A DNA stretch of 64,000 bases. Origin: Hemerocallis citrina. Taxonomy: Eukaryota; Streptophyta; Magnoliopsida; Asparagales; Asphodelaceae. The DNA is taken from contig CM030358.1 of NCBI GenBank assembly GCA_017893485.1, forward strand, positions 257,298,477 to 257,362,476, read 5' to 3'. The notes under the pieces were generated by a model that was not told the origin of the DNA, made no database searches, and saw nothing but the letters and a program-made list of their open reading frames with translations. Positions 52,380-62,843 of the stretch are shown here, one piece after another; the stretch's first letter is position 1, and the number at the start of each line of letters is the position of its first letter. The position numbers were made by a program, and so were the translations under genes.

Positions 52380-53370
52380 ACATATCAAAGTGGTTCCGCA
52401 TGAGCTGCTACCTCGCGCCCGACCTCAAGTCCGACCTGATCGATTGCATTCGCCGCAATGTCGACCTCTTCGCTTGGAAGCCCTCCGATATGCTCGGGAT
52501 CTCCGAAGACCTGATCATGCACAAGCTCAGCGTGATCTCCGGCTTAAAGCCCATCGTCCAGAAGCGATGTAAGTTCGCCTTGGAGAGGCAGCAAGCAGTG
52601 AAAGTAGAGGTAGACAAACTCTTGTCAGCCTGGTTCATACAGGAGGTCAGCTACCCGGAGTGGCTGGCGAACGTTGTAATGGTCAGAAAGGCGAGCGGGA
52701 GCTGGAGGATCTGCATAGACTTTACCGACCTTAACAAGGTGTGCCCCAAAGATCTGTTCTCTCTCCCCAGCATCGACGCTCTGATCGACGCGATGTCGGG
52801 TCACGAGCTCCTTTCTTTCATGGACGCCTTCTCAGGCTACAACCAGATCCGAATGTTCCCCCTGATATAGCCAAGACGTCATTCGTCACTGACCAAGGTC
52901 TTTATTGCTACCGGGTTATGCCCTTCAGGCTAAAGAACGCTGGTGCCACTAATCAGAGGCTCGTCAACCGAGTCTTTAAATACCAGATCGGTCGCAACAT
53001 GGAGGTGTACGTCAACGACATGCTCGTCAAAAGCCAGCGGGGACAGGACCACATCGCCGACCTGGAAGAAGCCTTTGGGGTCCTTCGGACCCATAACATG
53101 AGACTCAATTCGGCGAAGTATGCGTTCGGCGTCTCCTCGGGGAAATTTCTAGGGTTCGTCGTCAGCCAGCGCGGCATCGAGGCGAACCCCGAGAAGATCT
53201 AGGCCATAATAGACATGACCCCTCCTAGAAACATCAAAGAAGTCGAGAGGCTCACGGGAAGATTGGCAGCCATCGGCCATTTCCTCTCCAAGTCTAGAGA
53301 GAAGTCCCTCCCGTTCTTCAAAGCCTTGCGCGGAACCGAAGGCTTCGAGTGGGGTTCGTCCAATTGAAAA
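52380..53370 (+). pseudogene. pol: Reverse transcriptase of decayed Tat element
   Basis: Open blocks 52400-52870 and about 52860-53202 cover RT in order: WRICIDFTDLNKVCPKD, LSFMDAFSGYNQIRM, a frameshift at about 52862, YCYRVMPFRLKNAGAT, YVNDMLVKS and FLGFVVSQRGIEANPEKI, then a TAG at 53200. The catalytic YVDD is YVND (first Asp to Asn), and FGLKNAG reads FRLKNAG, so the enzyme would be dead even without the frameshift. After it the connection region RLTGRLAAIGHFLSKS continues to about 53370. Confidence 0.88.
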
Positions 53371-53379
53371 GTACCTCGC

Positions 53380-54250
53380 AATCCTCCTCTCCTCAACAAG
53401 CCCGAACCAGGAAGCCCCTCTAGCTTTATCTCTCAACCTCAGAAAATGTGCTCAGTGTTGTTCTCGTTTGAAAAAAGGACGGAGTCCAAAAGCCTCTGTA
53501 CTGTGTGAGCAAGGTTCTGGTCGCAGCCAAGACCAGATACGCGAAAATGGAGAAGGTGGCATACACCCTGGTTATGGCTGCGCGGAAGCTTCGCCCCTAT
53601 TTCCAGTCACACTCAATCCAGGTCCTCACGGACCAGCCTCTAAAGGCCGTACTCTACAAGCCCGAGAGCTCTGGCCGACTAGTCAAATGGTCGATCGAGC
53701 TTAGTCAATACGACATCGACTATCAGCCGAGAACGGCCATCAAGGGGTAAGCCATCGCCGAGTTCATCATAAAATGTACCATATCCGAGCAACCCAAAAG
53801 CGAGGAGGCCGACCAGACATGGGAAGTTTACGTCGACGGCTCTTCCTGCGAGGCAGGAAGTGGTACGGGCATCATTTTGCGAGGACCTGATAATTTCCTT
53901 CTCCAATATTGCCTCTGCCTCAACTTTCCAGCCTTCAACAATGAGACCGAATATGAGGCCAAGATTGCTGGGCTCACCCTGGCACATCAGGCAGGCGCCA
54001 GACAGATAGGGCCTTCAGCGACTCTCAGCTCGTGGTCAATCAGATCACCAGAGAGTACGAGGCCCGTGACGATCGGATGATTCGATACTTGGCCGTGGTC
54101 CAGCGGCTCTTGGCATCTTTTGATGAATCTGCAGTCCTAAGGATCCCCAGAGAACAGAACGCCCAGGTTGACGCTCTGTCAAAGTTAGCCTCCTCGTCTT
54201 TCGAAGGTCTCAACCGCACCGTCCTGATCAAAGTACTCCTGAAGCCGAGT
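53380..54250 (+). pseudogene. pol: Dual RNase H region of decayed Tat element
   Basis: The first RNase H is partly deleted (only VAYTLVMAARKLRPYFQSHS and LTDQPLKAVLYKP are clear, 53505-53750). The archaeal-type second RNase H reads WEVYVDGSSCEAGSGTG (about 53820), NNETEYEAKIAGLTLAHQAG and, in a new frame from about 54020, the segment with REQNAQVDALSKLASSS. A TAA interrupts at 53748, and a frame change lies at about 54010. Confidence 0.87.
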
Positions 54251-55534
54251 ACTGACCTCCCCGAGACCCTCTGCATCAAAGACGGAGCTCAGCCTGACGA
54301 TTGGACCACTCCCATCAGAAAGTTTCTAATCAAAGGAGAGCCCCCCGAAGACCGAACCGAGGCAAGGCGGATCAGGGTCTGTTCAGAGAGGTTCGCCATG
54401 ATCAGCGGGACCCTCTTCGAACGGTCGTATACCACGATGGACGGAAGGCCCTACCTCCACTGCTTAAACCCCGACCAGGAAAAGTACGCTCTCAGATATC
54501 TCCACGAAGGAATTGGCGGGTGCCATATGGGAAGCCGATTGCTTGCGCGAAAGGCTCTGAATCATGGGTACTACTGGCCCACAATGCTGCAAGACGCTCT
54601 GGCCCTGGTAAAAAACTGTGGCCCTTGTCAAAGGTTCTCCTCTGTGAAAAGAACTCTGCAAGCAAACCTCCGCTCCCTGGCCAGTCTTGCCCCTTTTTCT
54701 ATGTGGGGGATGGACCTAGTGGGCACATTTCCGAAGGCAACGGGCCAAAGGAAGTTTCTAATAGTATAAATCGACTATTTCACGAAGTGGATCGAGGCCG
54801 AGCCCCTGGCCACGATCACCGAGCAGCAGACCCAATAATTTTTCTGGAAGCACATCGTCTACCGATTTGGGATACCACACGTACTCATCACAGATAATGG
54901 GACTCAGTTCTATGAGGATCTCAGGATCCAGCAGCGCTTCTCTTCGGTATGCCACCTGCAGTCGAACGGCCAGGCTGAGAACGCGAACCACCAGATCCTT
55001 AACGGTCTCAAGAAACAACTTGATAACTCTTTCAAGGGATTATGGATCGACGAGCTGCAGAGAATTCTCTGGGCCCACCAAACGACGAAAAGAATCTCCA
55101 CGGGAGAGTCGCCATTCGATCAGACATACGGCACGAAGGTCGTAATTCCTCTGAAGATCGGGCTCCCTTCGCCCCGAATCATGGCCTTCGATGAAGCAAG
55201 TAACTCGGCACAGCTACGTGCCGATCTGGACCTCATAGACGAGGTTAGGGAAAAATCTGCCATCAGAAGAAACACATTCTAGTAGAGGATCGAAAGGTTC
55301 TACAACAAAATGGTGCTTCCCACCAACATCAACCTAGGAGACCTCGTCCTCCGAAAGCTGGCGGTGTCTAACCCCGGCCAAAAGAGGAAATTGGCCCCAA
55401 ACTGGGAAGGCCCGTACAAAGTTTCTGAGGTCGTACGACCAGGCACGTATCGCCTCACCGATCCGGACGGTAGGGCTGTCAAAAGGCCCTGGAACGCAGA
55501 GCACCTCATCAAATTCCTCAAAGGGGAGGAATAG
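54251..55534 (+). pseudogene. pol: Integrase of decayed Tat element
   Basis: Zinc finger HEGIGGCHMGSRLLARKALN...CGPCQRFS, core WGMDLVGTFPKATGQ, a stop at 54767, then IDYFTKWIEAEPLATITE, another stop at 54837, ITDNGTQF, SNGQAENANHQI, further stops at about 55281, and the C-terminal GDLVLRKLAVSNPGQKRKLA / WEGPYKVSEVVRPG block that ends normally at 55534. Between GTQF and EDLRIQQRF about eight residues are missing compared with the intact copy. The final module remains open for 74 codons. Confidence 0.88.
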
Positions 55535-55689
55535 CCTCTACAGATACCCCCATGTAAATTATAAAAAATGTAATAGGCACATCGTGCCTTGTTTTGTAAA
55601 GTCAAAATATGTTGTAATTATGTCAGCTTTCTTAAAACAAGCTTCGACTTTGTATTAGCTTTCTTAAAAACAAGTCTCGGGCTCGACCC

Positions 55690-55940
55690 TCGGAAGAAAC
55701 CGCGAGCCGCAAAAAGCTTCCCTTACAAGCTTAGGGCTCGGCGTTCGGCCGCAAAAAGCTTCCCTTACAAGCTTAGGGCTCGGCGTTCGGAAGAAACCGC
55801 GAGCCACAAAAAGCTTCCCTTACAAACTTGGGGCTCGGCATTCGGAAGAAACCGCGAGCCTTTAAAAGCTTTCCTTACAATCTTGGGGCTCGGCGCTTGG
55901 ATGGCATCGCGAGCCATGAAAAGTCACCTCTAAGGTATGG
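55690..55940. repeat. ~54-bp tandem array A (pol side of antisense locus)
   Basis: Four to five units of 'GGGCTCGGCGTTCGGAAGAA', 'ACCGCGAGCC' and 'CAAAAAGCTTCCCTTACAA'. The monomer is clearly related to the array at 61561-62560. Confidence 0.9.
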
Positions 55941-57475
55941 GGGCCCGGCATCGATCTCGAGCATGGCTTGGGCTTGTTCAAGTCCAGCAGCCTATGCGCT
56001 CGGCGATGACCGCTAGCTACACCCGTGCTATCTACCCGAGAATAGGTGTGGGGGCTCGGCGTCGACCTCGAGCAAGGTCTTAGCTTTTTTCAAAGCCATG
56101 CGACCTTTACGCTTGGAGATGACCTTCAGCTACGCTCATAACTAGCTTCTCTAAGGTATAGGGGCTCGTCATCGACCTCGAGCATGGCTTGGGCTTGTTC
56201 AAGTCCAGCAGCCTATGCGCTCGGCGATGACCGCCAGCTAAACCCGTGCTATCTACCCGAGAACAGTTGTGGGGGCTCGGCATCGACCTCGAGCAAGGCC
56301 TTGGCTTTTTCAAGCCATACGACCTTTACGCTCGGTGACGACCTTCAGCTACGCTCATAACTAGCTTCTCTAAGGTATGGGGATCCGGCATCGACCTCGA
56401 GCATGGCTTGGACTTGTTCAAGTCAAGCAGCCTATTTGCTCGGCGATGATCACCAGCTACACCCGAGCTATCTACCTGAGAACAGGTGTGGAGGCTCGGC
56501 GTCGACCTCAAGAAAGGCCTTAGCTTTTTTCAAAGCCGTGCAACCTTTACGCTCGGCGATGACCTTCAGCTACGCTCATAACTAGCTTCTCTAAGGTATG
56601 GGGGCCTGGCATCGACCTCAAGCATGGCTTGGGCTTGTTCAAGTCCAGCAGCCTATGCGCTCGGCGATGATCACCAGCTACACCAGTGCTATCTACCTAA
56701 GAACAAGTGTGGGGGCTCGGCGTCGACCTCGAGCAAGGCCTTGGCTTTTTTCAAAGCCATGCGACCTTTACGCTCGGCTACGACCTACAGCTACGCTCAT
56801 CACTGCCTTCTCTAAGGTATGGAGGCTCGACGTCGACCTCGAGCATGGCTTGGGCTTGTTCAAGCCCTACAGCCTAAGCACTCGACGATGACCGCCAGCC
56901 ACACCCGTACTATCTACCCGAGAACAGGTAATGGAGCTCGGCATCGACCTCGAGCAGGGCCTTGGCTTTTTCAAGCCATGCAACCTTTACGCTCGGCAAT
57001 GACCTGCAGCTACGCTCATCACTGCCTTCTCTAAGGTATGGAGGCTCGGCATCGACCTCGAGCATGGCTTAGGCTTGTTCAAGCCCTACAGCCTAAGTGC
57101 TCGGCGATGACCGCCAGCCACATTCGCACTATCTACCTGAGAACAGGTAATGGAGCTCGGCATCGACCTCGAGCAGGGCCTTGGCTTTTTCAAGCCATGC
57201 GACATTCATGCTCGGCGACAACCTGCAGCTACGCTTATCACTGACTTCTCTAAGGTATGGGGGCTCGGTATTGACCTCGAGCATGGCCTGGACTTTTTTC
57301 AAGCCTTGCAGCCTATGCGCTCGGCGATGACCTTCAGCTACACTCATACTATCTACCAAGGAGTGCACATGAGGGCTCGGTGTCGACCTCGAGCAAGGCC
57401 TTGGCTTTTTCAAGCCATGCGACCTTTATGCTCGGCGACGACCTTCAACCACGCCCATTCCCAAAAATTTCAATA
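55941..57475. repeat. ~219-bp dimeric tandem array
   Basis: About seven copies of a dimer. One half reads 'TCGACCTCGAGCATGGCTTG' and 'CTCGGCGATGACCGCCAGC'; the other reads 'TCGACCTCGAGCAAGGCCTT' and 'CTACGCTCATAACTAGCTTC'. The two halves are themselves related (about 110 bp each). All ORFs in it are repeat readings. Confidence 0.93.
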
Positions 57476-57509
57476 AAGATTTAGGGCGCTCGCCTTCGGC
57501 AAACGCCCA

Positions 57510-57760
57510 AAGCCCCGGACCGTTGGTTGACCCACCTCTCACCCGCGAACAACTCGGGGTTTACGGCTTTCAGAGCCAAAACCCCAAATTGTTCGAGGGC
57601 GGTAGGAAAGCCACTGACCCAGGACTCTCGTCGAGCCTCTGGACCGATTGGTTGACCCACCTCTCACCCGCGAACAACTCGAGGTTTATGGCCCTCAGAG
57701 CCAAAACCCTAATTCTTCGAGGGTGGCAGGGGAACCACCGACCCGGAACCCTCGGCAAAA
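57510..57760. repeat. 125-bp direct repeat, two copies
   Basis: 'GGTTGACCCACCTCTCACCC' starts at 57525 and 57650, and 'CAGAGCCAAAACCC' lies in both. Confidence 0.92.
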
Positions 57761-58202
57761 AATTCCACTTATGGGAGCTCGCCTTCGGCAGGCACCCGAA
57801 TTGTCAGACGGTGACAGATGAGTCAATCTCAATTCCTGATGAAAAGTGTTGAGGGATGGAGATTATATAGCCCCCTTAGCAGCGCATTTATTACATCGGG
57901 AAGTCCAAACGGTAGAAGGCAAATTGTCGCCATTAATATTTTTCGGAAGGCGAAACATCCCTCACGGAGCGTTCTGCAAGAAATTGCGGTTCGGTTCCCG
58001 AGCAAGCCGCAGACTGACCGCCCCTTCTACCTCGGCGGCGACCTCCTGCAAGGCCAGACTCAGCAATGACCTCGAGCTACACTCCTGCCCTCCTCACTCA
58101 ACAAATCGTCAAAGAAAAGTAGTCAAAGTTTTTCTTACTCATAGAGTGCCAAAAACGGCCACCCAATACAATGAAAAGTTTACAAATCACTCATCGCTCA
58201 GC

Positions 58203-58700
58203 TTAAAACTCAAACTCGGTACTTTCCACGGGATCTTTCGCGCGCTCGGCCGGCCTGACCGGCGAGGGTACCCCGACAACGGAACTTTCCGCATCGGCAG
58301 GCTGGGCCGGCTCCAAGAAAAAGGTCGGAGAAGGTCCCAACACGGAATTGCTCGCCTCCTTGACCAGACCGGTGCCTAGCATGAGCTTCAGCCTACAGAT
58401 CTCCAACTCTTTGTCTACAACAGCCTCATGAAGAAAAGACTCCGAAGCTGATCGCCCACTCGAGGCATCTGAGATCGACCAGTTCGTCTCAACTGCCCAC
58501 CAGTCCCGGTCGGCTATAGTCTTCTTGAGGCGAGCGACCTTCAGGCTGAGCTCTCTAGACTTGTTCATAAAGTAATTTACTGCGGCCTCTCGATCCCGAG
58601 CCTGCTTACGTTGGCTAGCCAGAACACTCTCCATGGCCCCCAGCCCAGCTCGGACCCAGGTGACCTCGGTAGAACCAAGGTCGGCACCGAGGGCCTCATA
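58203..58700 (-). pseudogene. Last coiled-coil exon of antisense locus, decayed Tat element
   Basis: After a good acceptor (TTTTTGATAG, exon from 58700) the frame runs through an ATG at 58634 to a stop at 58203. It has a heptad-like region (RKQARDREAAVNYFMNKSRE, LSLKVARLKKTIADRD, VVDKELEICRLKLMLG) and a Pro/Glu-rich tail. It corresponds in place and character to 27901-28613 in the composite. No stop interrupts it. Its function is unknown. Confidence 0.5.
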
Positions 58701-58815
58701 TGTCTATCAAAAAGACGGGAAAAACAACAGGTCACAAAAAAGGCAAAAAAATACTAGTCATAGAGCATCGGCCAAAAATCCTCTTTTATAAAGTCTAAGT
58801 TTGGTATTACAAAAT

Positions 58816-58830
58816 GCGGTGGCCAGCCGC
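58816..58830 (-). other. Conserved small hairpin in antisense 3' UTR
   Basis: GCGG-CTGGCCA-CCGC on the minus strand, followed by TTTTGTAAT, 37 nt after the stop of the main antisense frame. A near-identical motif lies at 27796-27811 in the composite. The surrounding sequence is not conserved. Confidence 0.5.
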
Positions 58831-58866
58831 ACAAGGCGTTTATAAAATTAAAAGGGAAAACCTAAA

Positions 58867-61216
58867 CTATGCTTGAGGGGGGGGGGGGGATGGCACCTCT
58901 TCGTCAGCAGGGTCGCCCCCGACCTCCTCTTTGTGAGGGTCCCCCAGTTCCTCCGCACCGCCAGGCGTGGGCAGATGCTCTGGCTGCCAGTTGAAGTGCA
59001 GATGGTCGACCCATTTGTCTGGGTAGATCAGCGTGAAGTGCTCCTTTGCCTTGGCATATGAGTCGTCCTGGGCCAAGATCAGAGTGTCCGCCATGGAGAT
59101 CTGCGCCTCTTCCATGGCCTTCTTCGCCTTCTCAGCCTCCGCCTTGAAGTGCACCAGCTCGGACTTATGATGGTCGGAAAGCGAGGCCATCTGAGCCTCA
59201 TGGACCGCCTTGTTGTTTCGGGCCTCCTTCAGCTCGGCCGTAAGTTTGGAAACCTCCCAGAAGTACTTCTCTGCATTCTTTCTCTCGATGAGGACCTCCT
59301 TCTCCATGCACCAGTGGTAGTGCTGCCCATGGAGTAACGCCTAGCTGAGGCAGAACAAGTTAGAAAAATCCTGAACTCTAAAATCCTGCGCACATGGAAA
59401 ACACCACACTTATTGAGAATTGCGCCTGAGCTCACCTCATGTAGGCTGCCCCAGATGTCTGCTTCCGATCCCGCTCCGTGGCGACATGTCCGCCGCCTCC
59501 ATCGCCACTGAGCTCTCGAGCAGGGTGTCCCCTACCATGACCCTCCAGTCCGGGACGTGCAGCAACAAGCCCTGCCTGCCCACCATCTCCACGGCATCAG
59601 GGCGAGGGGGCAGGGGCCTCTGCTCCCGAAGCTCGGTTACCTTATTACTTCCGGAGCTTGCCCCTGGTTCCTTCTCCGACCTCGACGAGTGGTGATGCCT
59701 CTTCACCCTCTTCGGGGATGACAGCTCAGGCGCCGACATCGGCACCTTACTGGACCCCACGGCCGGTGCTCCACTTTTCTCTTGCGCGGCCTTCTTCGCC
59801 AAGTCGGCCCTCCTTTTGGCTCCCAGGGCTACTATGGCATTTCGATTGTCGAGAGCTTCTTGGCAGACATTTCTACAAAAAAAAGTAAACATGTTAACGC
59901 GAAGGTAGAAAGAAAGACAGAATGGAAACAAAAACATACTAGGGTTGGCTGGGCTCAGTCCGGCTCGGGCGAGGCCACCTGATGCTGTGCCTCTCCACAA
60001 TCTTATCAACCTTTGCCCACTCTTTTTTGGTCAAGTCCCTACGCTTCGGCGGCTTATGGTTCGGCTTCCCGAAATTCCAAACTATGGGAATTTCCCAAGG
60101 CTTCTCGCTGCGGACTATGAAGTACTTCTCCTTCCACCTCTTTATGGAGTCCGGATGTCCGTGCATCACTTTCTTATGAGGGCAGGGCGAAAGATAAAAA
60201 ATCCCCTCCTTGTCCCCGAGCGAGCTCATTCCCAGGATGGCTCGGAAGTATGTGAGCCTCGGCGTGATCCCTTTCGCCTGACACTTCAAAATGAAACACA
60301 CTAAGTGTTTCCAAGAGTTGGGACCATACTGCATGGGGCTCAGCTCCCTCCAGTTTAGCAACCTCTCGATGAACAGATGCAGCAGAAGTTTCAACCCCAA
60401 GATGAAAGCGTCCTCCGGGAACATACAGAAGCTCGACTCTAGCACGGTGGTCGGGCGGATTCCTGGGTTCGGCACAAGCAGCTCGAACTCCCGAGGAATA
60501 AAGTAAGCCGCCCTCAGGATGGGCAAGTAGTCCCTATGCAAGGCACACTTCACGCTGTCCATCTTGATCATGGATCGGCCCTCATCCCGCAGCAACGAAG
60601 TGTACGCCAGAAAATCCTCCATGTCGTCAGGGTACATCCTGATCGACCCTGGATTTCTGCCAGAGAGATGGGGGTACTTAAACCCGGAGCCATACTCATA
60701 CTTGTCCATCTCGGTAGGGCTGTCGGGCCGTATCCACTTCCTCTTCCTCCTTTGAGGGCGATCCTTCCTATCGGGGGAAGTGGTCACTAAGGGGGGTAAC
60801 GGCGGGAGGACTGCCTCTTCCTCCTCTACCTCTTCCGTGGTTCCTCCGACCTCACCATGGTCGCTACTGCCTTCAGTCCCTTGTTCGGACACCTCATGAC
60901 CATTGCCATCCTCCACTTGCTCCTCTTCTTCCGGGCCTCCTTCACTGGACTCATTCTTCTCCTTAACAAACCCCTCCCCCTCGGGGTCTCTCTCTTCGTG
61001 CTCCTCCTCTACAGGCTCCTTACCCGGCCTACGGGATTGCAAGGGCTCTACAATGAAAGCTACATCGCCCTCGCTATCCGACCCTCCAACTGATAGAACC
61101 TCCTCCTTTACCGGGCGCAAGTCACCCGAAGACCAAGATATATTGAAGAAGAATGAACTTCCTCCTCAGTGCGACCTGAAGTGCCTTCCTTGGAGCCGGA
61201 CCAAGACCGTGACATT
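58867..61216 (-). pseudogene. Antisense PF04195-like gene of decayed Tat element
   Basis: Start MSRSWSGSKEGTSG at ATG 61216 resembles MSRVDSGSGASSSG of the intact homologue. A frameshift near 61125 leads into the open block to 59940: an acidic tail, a basic patch RPQRRKRKWIRP, then the PF04195-like domain (RAAYFIPREFELLVPNPGI, LGLKLLLHLFIERLLNW, SIKRWKEKYFIVRSEKP). Intron 1 (GTATGT at 59939, TTTTTGTAG ending 59873) would now create a stop at the junction. Exon 2 (59872-59437) has the basic SSPKRVKRHHHSS and VPDWRVMVGD, aligning with VPNWRVKNHDG of the homologue, with a frameshift near its end. Exon 3 (about 59350-58867) is coiled coil plus an acidic, Pro-rich tail. It is a decayed copy with the same layout as 25511-27723. 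Confidence 0.78.
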
Positions 61217-61350
61217 TTAAAGCAAAAATACTAACTTGTTTCACTGGAGAACGCAAAGATCAACGAAAAGCGGTCGCCGGCGGTGTGAAAGGAAATTTCT
61301 GTTGTAAAGAGGATGAAAGCAAAGTAAAGAGGTGGGGTGGGGGGAGGGGG

Positions 61351-61357
61351 ATTTATA
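61351..61357 (-). promoter_or_regulatory. TATA box of antisense gene
   Basis: TTATAAATCCCC on the minus strand, 135 bp upstream of the ATG at 61216. This suggests that the antisense gene has its own promoter inside the element, independent of the LTR. Confidence 0.5.
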
Positions 61358-61560
61358 AGCGCAGACGGGACTCCTCGAATTTCGCAAAGAGATCTGGCTG
61401 TCCGATCTTCATCATCAAGATCTAACGGCCAATAAGACCTTGATGATATCAGCTTAGAGCACAAAAATACCTTCTTACCCTCGGCTCTGTCAACCAATGT
61501 AGCTCCTCGATGCGCAGGGTCAACTTCTCGAGTACTCCACCTCTTTCTCAACTGCATGGG

Positions 61561-62560
61561 GGTCGACGCTCAGATATCACCGCGAGCCCCAAAAGGTTTC
61601 TCTCAATAGCTTGGGCATCGACGCTCGGATATCACCGCGAGCCCTAAAAGTTTTCTCTCAACTGCTTGGGCCTCGATGCTCTGATGTCACTGCGAGTCCC
61701 AAAAAGTTTTTTCTAAACTGCTTGGGCCTCGACGCTCGGATGTCACCGCGAGCCCCAAAAAGTTTATCCTAAACTGCTTGGGCCTCGACGGTCGGATGTC
61801 ACCACGAGCCCCAAAAGGTTTCTCTCAACAGCTTGGGCCTCGATGCTCGGATGTCACCGTGAGCCCCAAAAAGTTTCTTCTAAACTGCTTGGGCCTCGAC
61901 GCTCGGATGTCACCGCGAGCTCCAAAAAATTTCTCTCAGCGGCTTGGGCCTCATCGCTCGGATGTCACCGCGAGCCACAAAAAGTTTCTCCTAAACTGCT
62001 TGGGCCTCGACGCTCAGATGTCACCGCGAGGCCAAAAAATTTCTCCTAAACTGCTTGGGCCTCGATGCTCGGATGTCACCGCGAGCCCCAAAATTTTTTT
62101 CCTAAACTGCTTGAGCCTCGATGCTCGGATGTCACTGCGAGCCCCAAAAGTTTCTCCTAAACTGCTTGGGCCTCGACGCTCGGATGTCACCGCAAGCCCC
62201 AAAAAGTTTCTCCTAAACTGTCTGGGCCTCGATGCTCGGATGTCACCGAGAGCCCCAAAAAGTTTCTCTCAACAGCTTGGGTCTCGACGCTCGGATGTCA
62301 CCAAGAGCCCCAAAAAGTTTCTCTCAACGGCTTGGGCCTCGACGCTCGAATGTTGCCGCGAGCCCCAAAAAGTTTCTCCTAAACTGCTTGGGCCTCGACG
62401 CTCGGATGTCACCACGAGCCACAAAAAGTTTCTCCTAAACTGCTTGGGCCTCGGCGCTCAGATGTTACCGCGAGCCCCAAAAAAGTTTCTCCTAAACAGC
62501 TTGGGGCTTGACGCTCGGATGTCACCGCGAGCCCCAAATTATCCCCCATCCAGTGAGGGG
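61561..62560. repeat. ~57-bp tandem array B (promoter side of antisense locus)
   Basis: About 17 units of 'GCTTGGGCCTCGACGCTCGG', 'ATGTCACCGCGAGCCCC' and 'AAAAAGTTTCTCCTAAACT'. It shares its core (CTCGG...ACCGCGAGCC...AAAAAG.TT.C) with array A at 55690-55940. A continuous 348-codon ORF through it (61778-62824) exists only because 57 is a multiple of three. Confidence 0.94.
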
Positions 62561-62843
62561 CTCGTCTCCCGACCCTCTACGCTCGGCAAGAAAAGCCCCT
62601 ACTCCACAGATTTGGACGTCCCCTTGCTTTTCCAACAAGTGAGGGGGCTCGTTTATCGATCCTCAACGCTCGGCCAAGAGACCTCGGGGTTGACGCTCGG
62701 ATGTCACCGCGAGCCCCAAATTATCCCCCAAACAGTGAGGGGTTCGTCTCCCGACCCTCGACGCTCGGCAAGAAGACCTCCTACTCCACAGATCTGGACG
62801 TTCCCTTGCTTTTCCAATAAGTGAGGGGGCTCGTCCACCTACC
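62561..62843. repeat. Longer mixed repeat units, end of decayed Tat element
   Basis: Units with 'GTGAGGGGCTCGTCTCCCGA', 'CCCTCTACGCTCGGCAAGAA' and 'CCACAGATTTGGACGTCCCC' occur at about 62555 and 62735, with one shorter copy between. The last copy is cut at 62843. Confidence 0.85.

Larger units (their letters stand above)
50374..62843 (+). mobile_element. Decayed Tat-lineage retrotransposon lacking its 3' LTR
   Basis: Plus-strand order: 5' LTR (50374-50893), PBS, gag, pol with two RNase H domains and integrase, tandem arrays, antisense gene, tandem array. It stops at about 62843, inside or next to the repeat array, where unrelated sequence begins; no 3' LTR or PPT-LTR border is present. Coding parts carry many stops, frameshifts and deletions. 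The layout parallels the composite at 15236-36498, but sequence divergence marks it as a different Tat family. Confidence 0.9.

Noticed and set aside
61561..62560. Regular short repeats resembling a CRISPR array
   Set aside because: Units are about 57 bp, vary along their whole length, have no distinct spacers and lie in a plant retrotransposon; it is a tandem satellite-like array.
61778..62824. 348-codon ORF rich in SDVTASPKK repeats
   Set aside because: It is a translation of the 57-bp array, not a gene.
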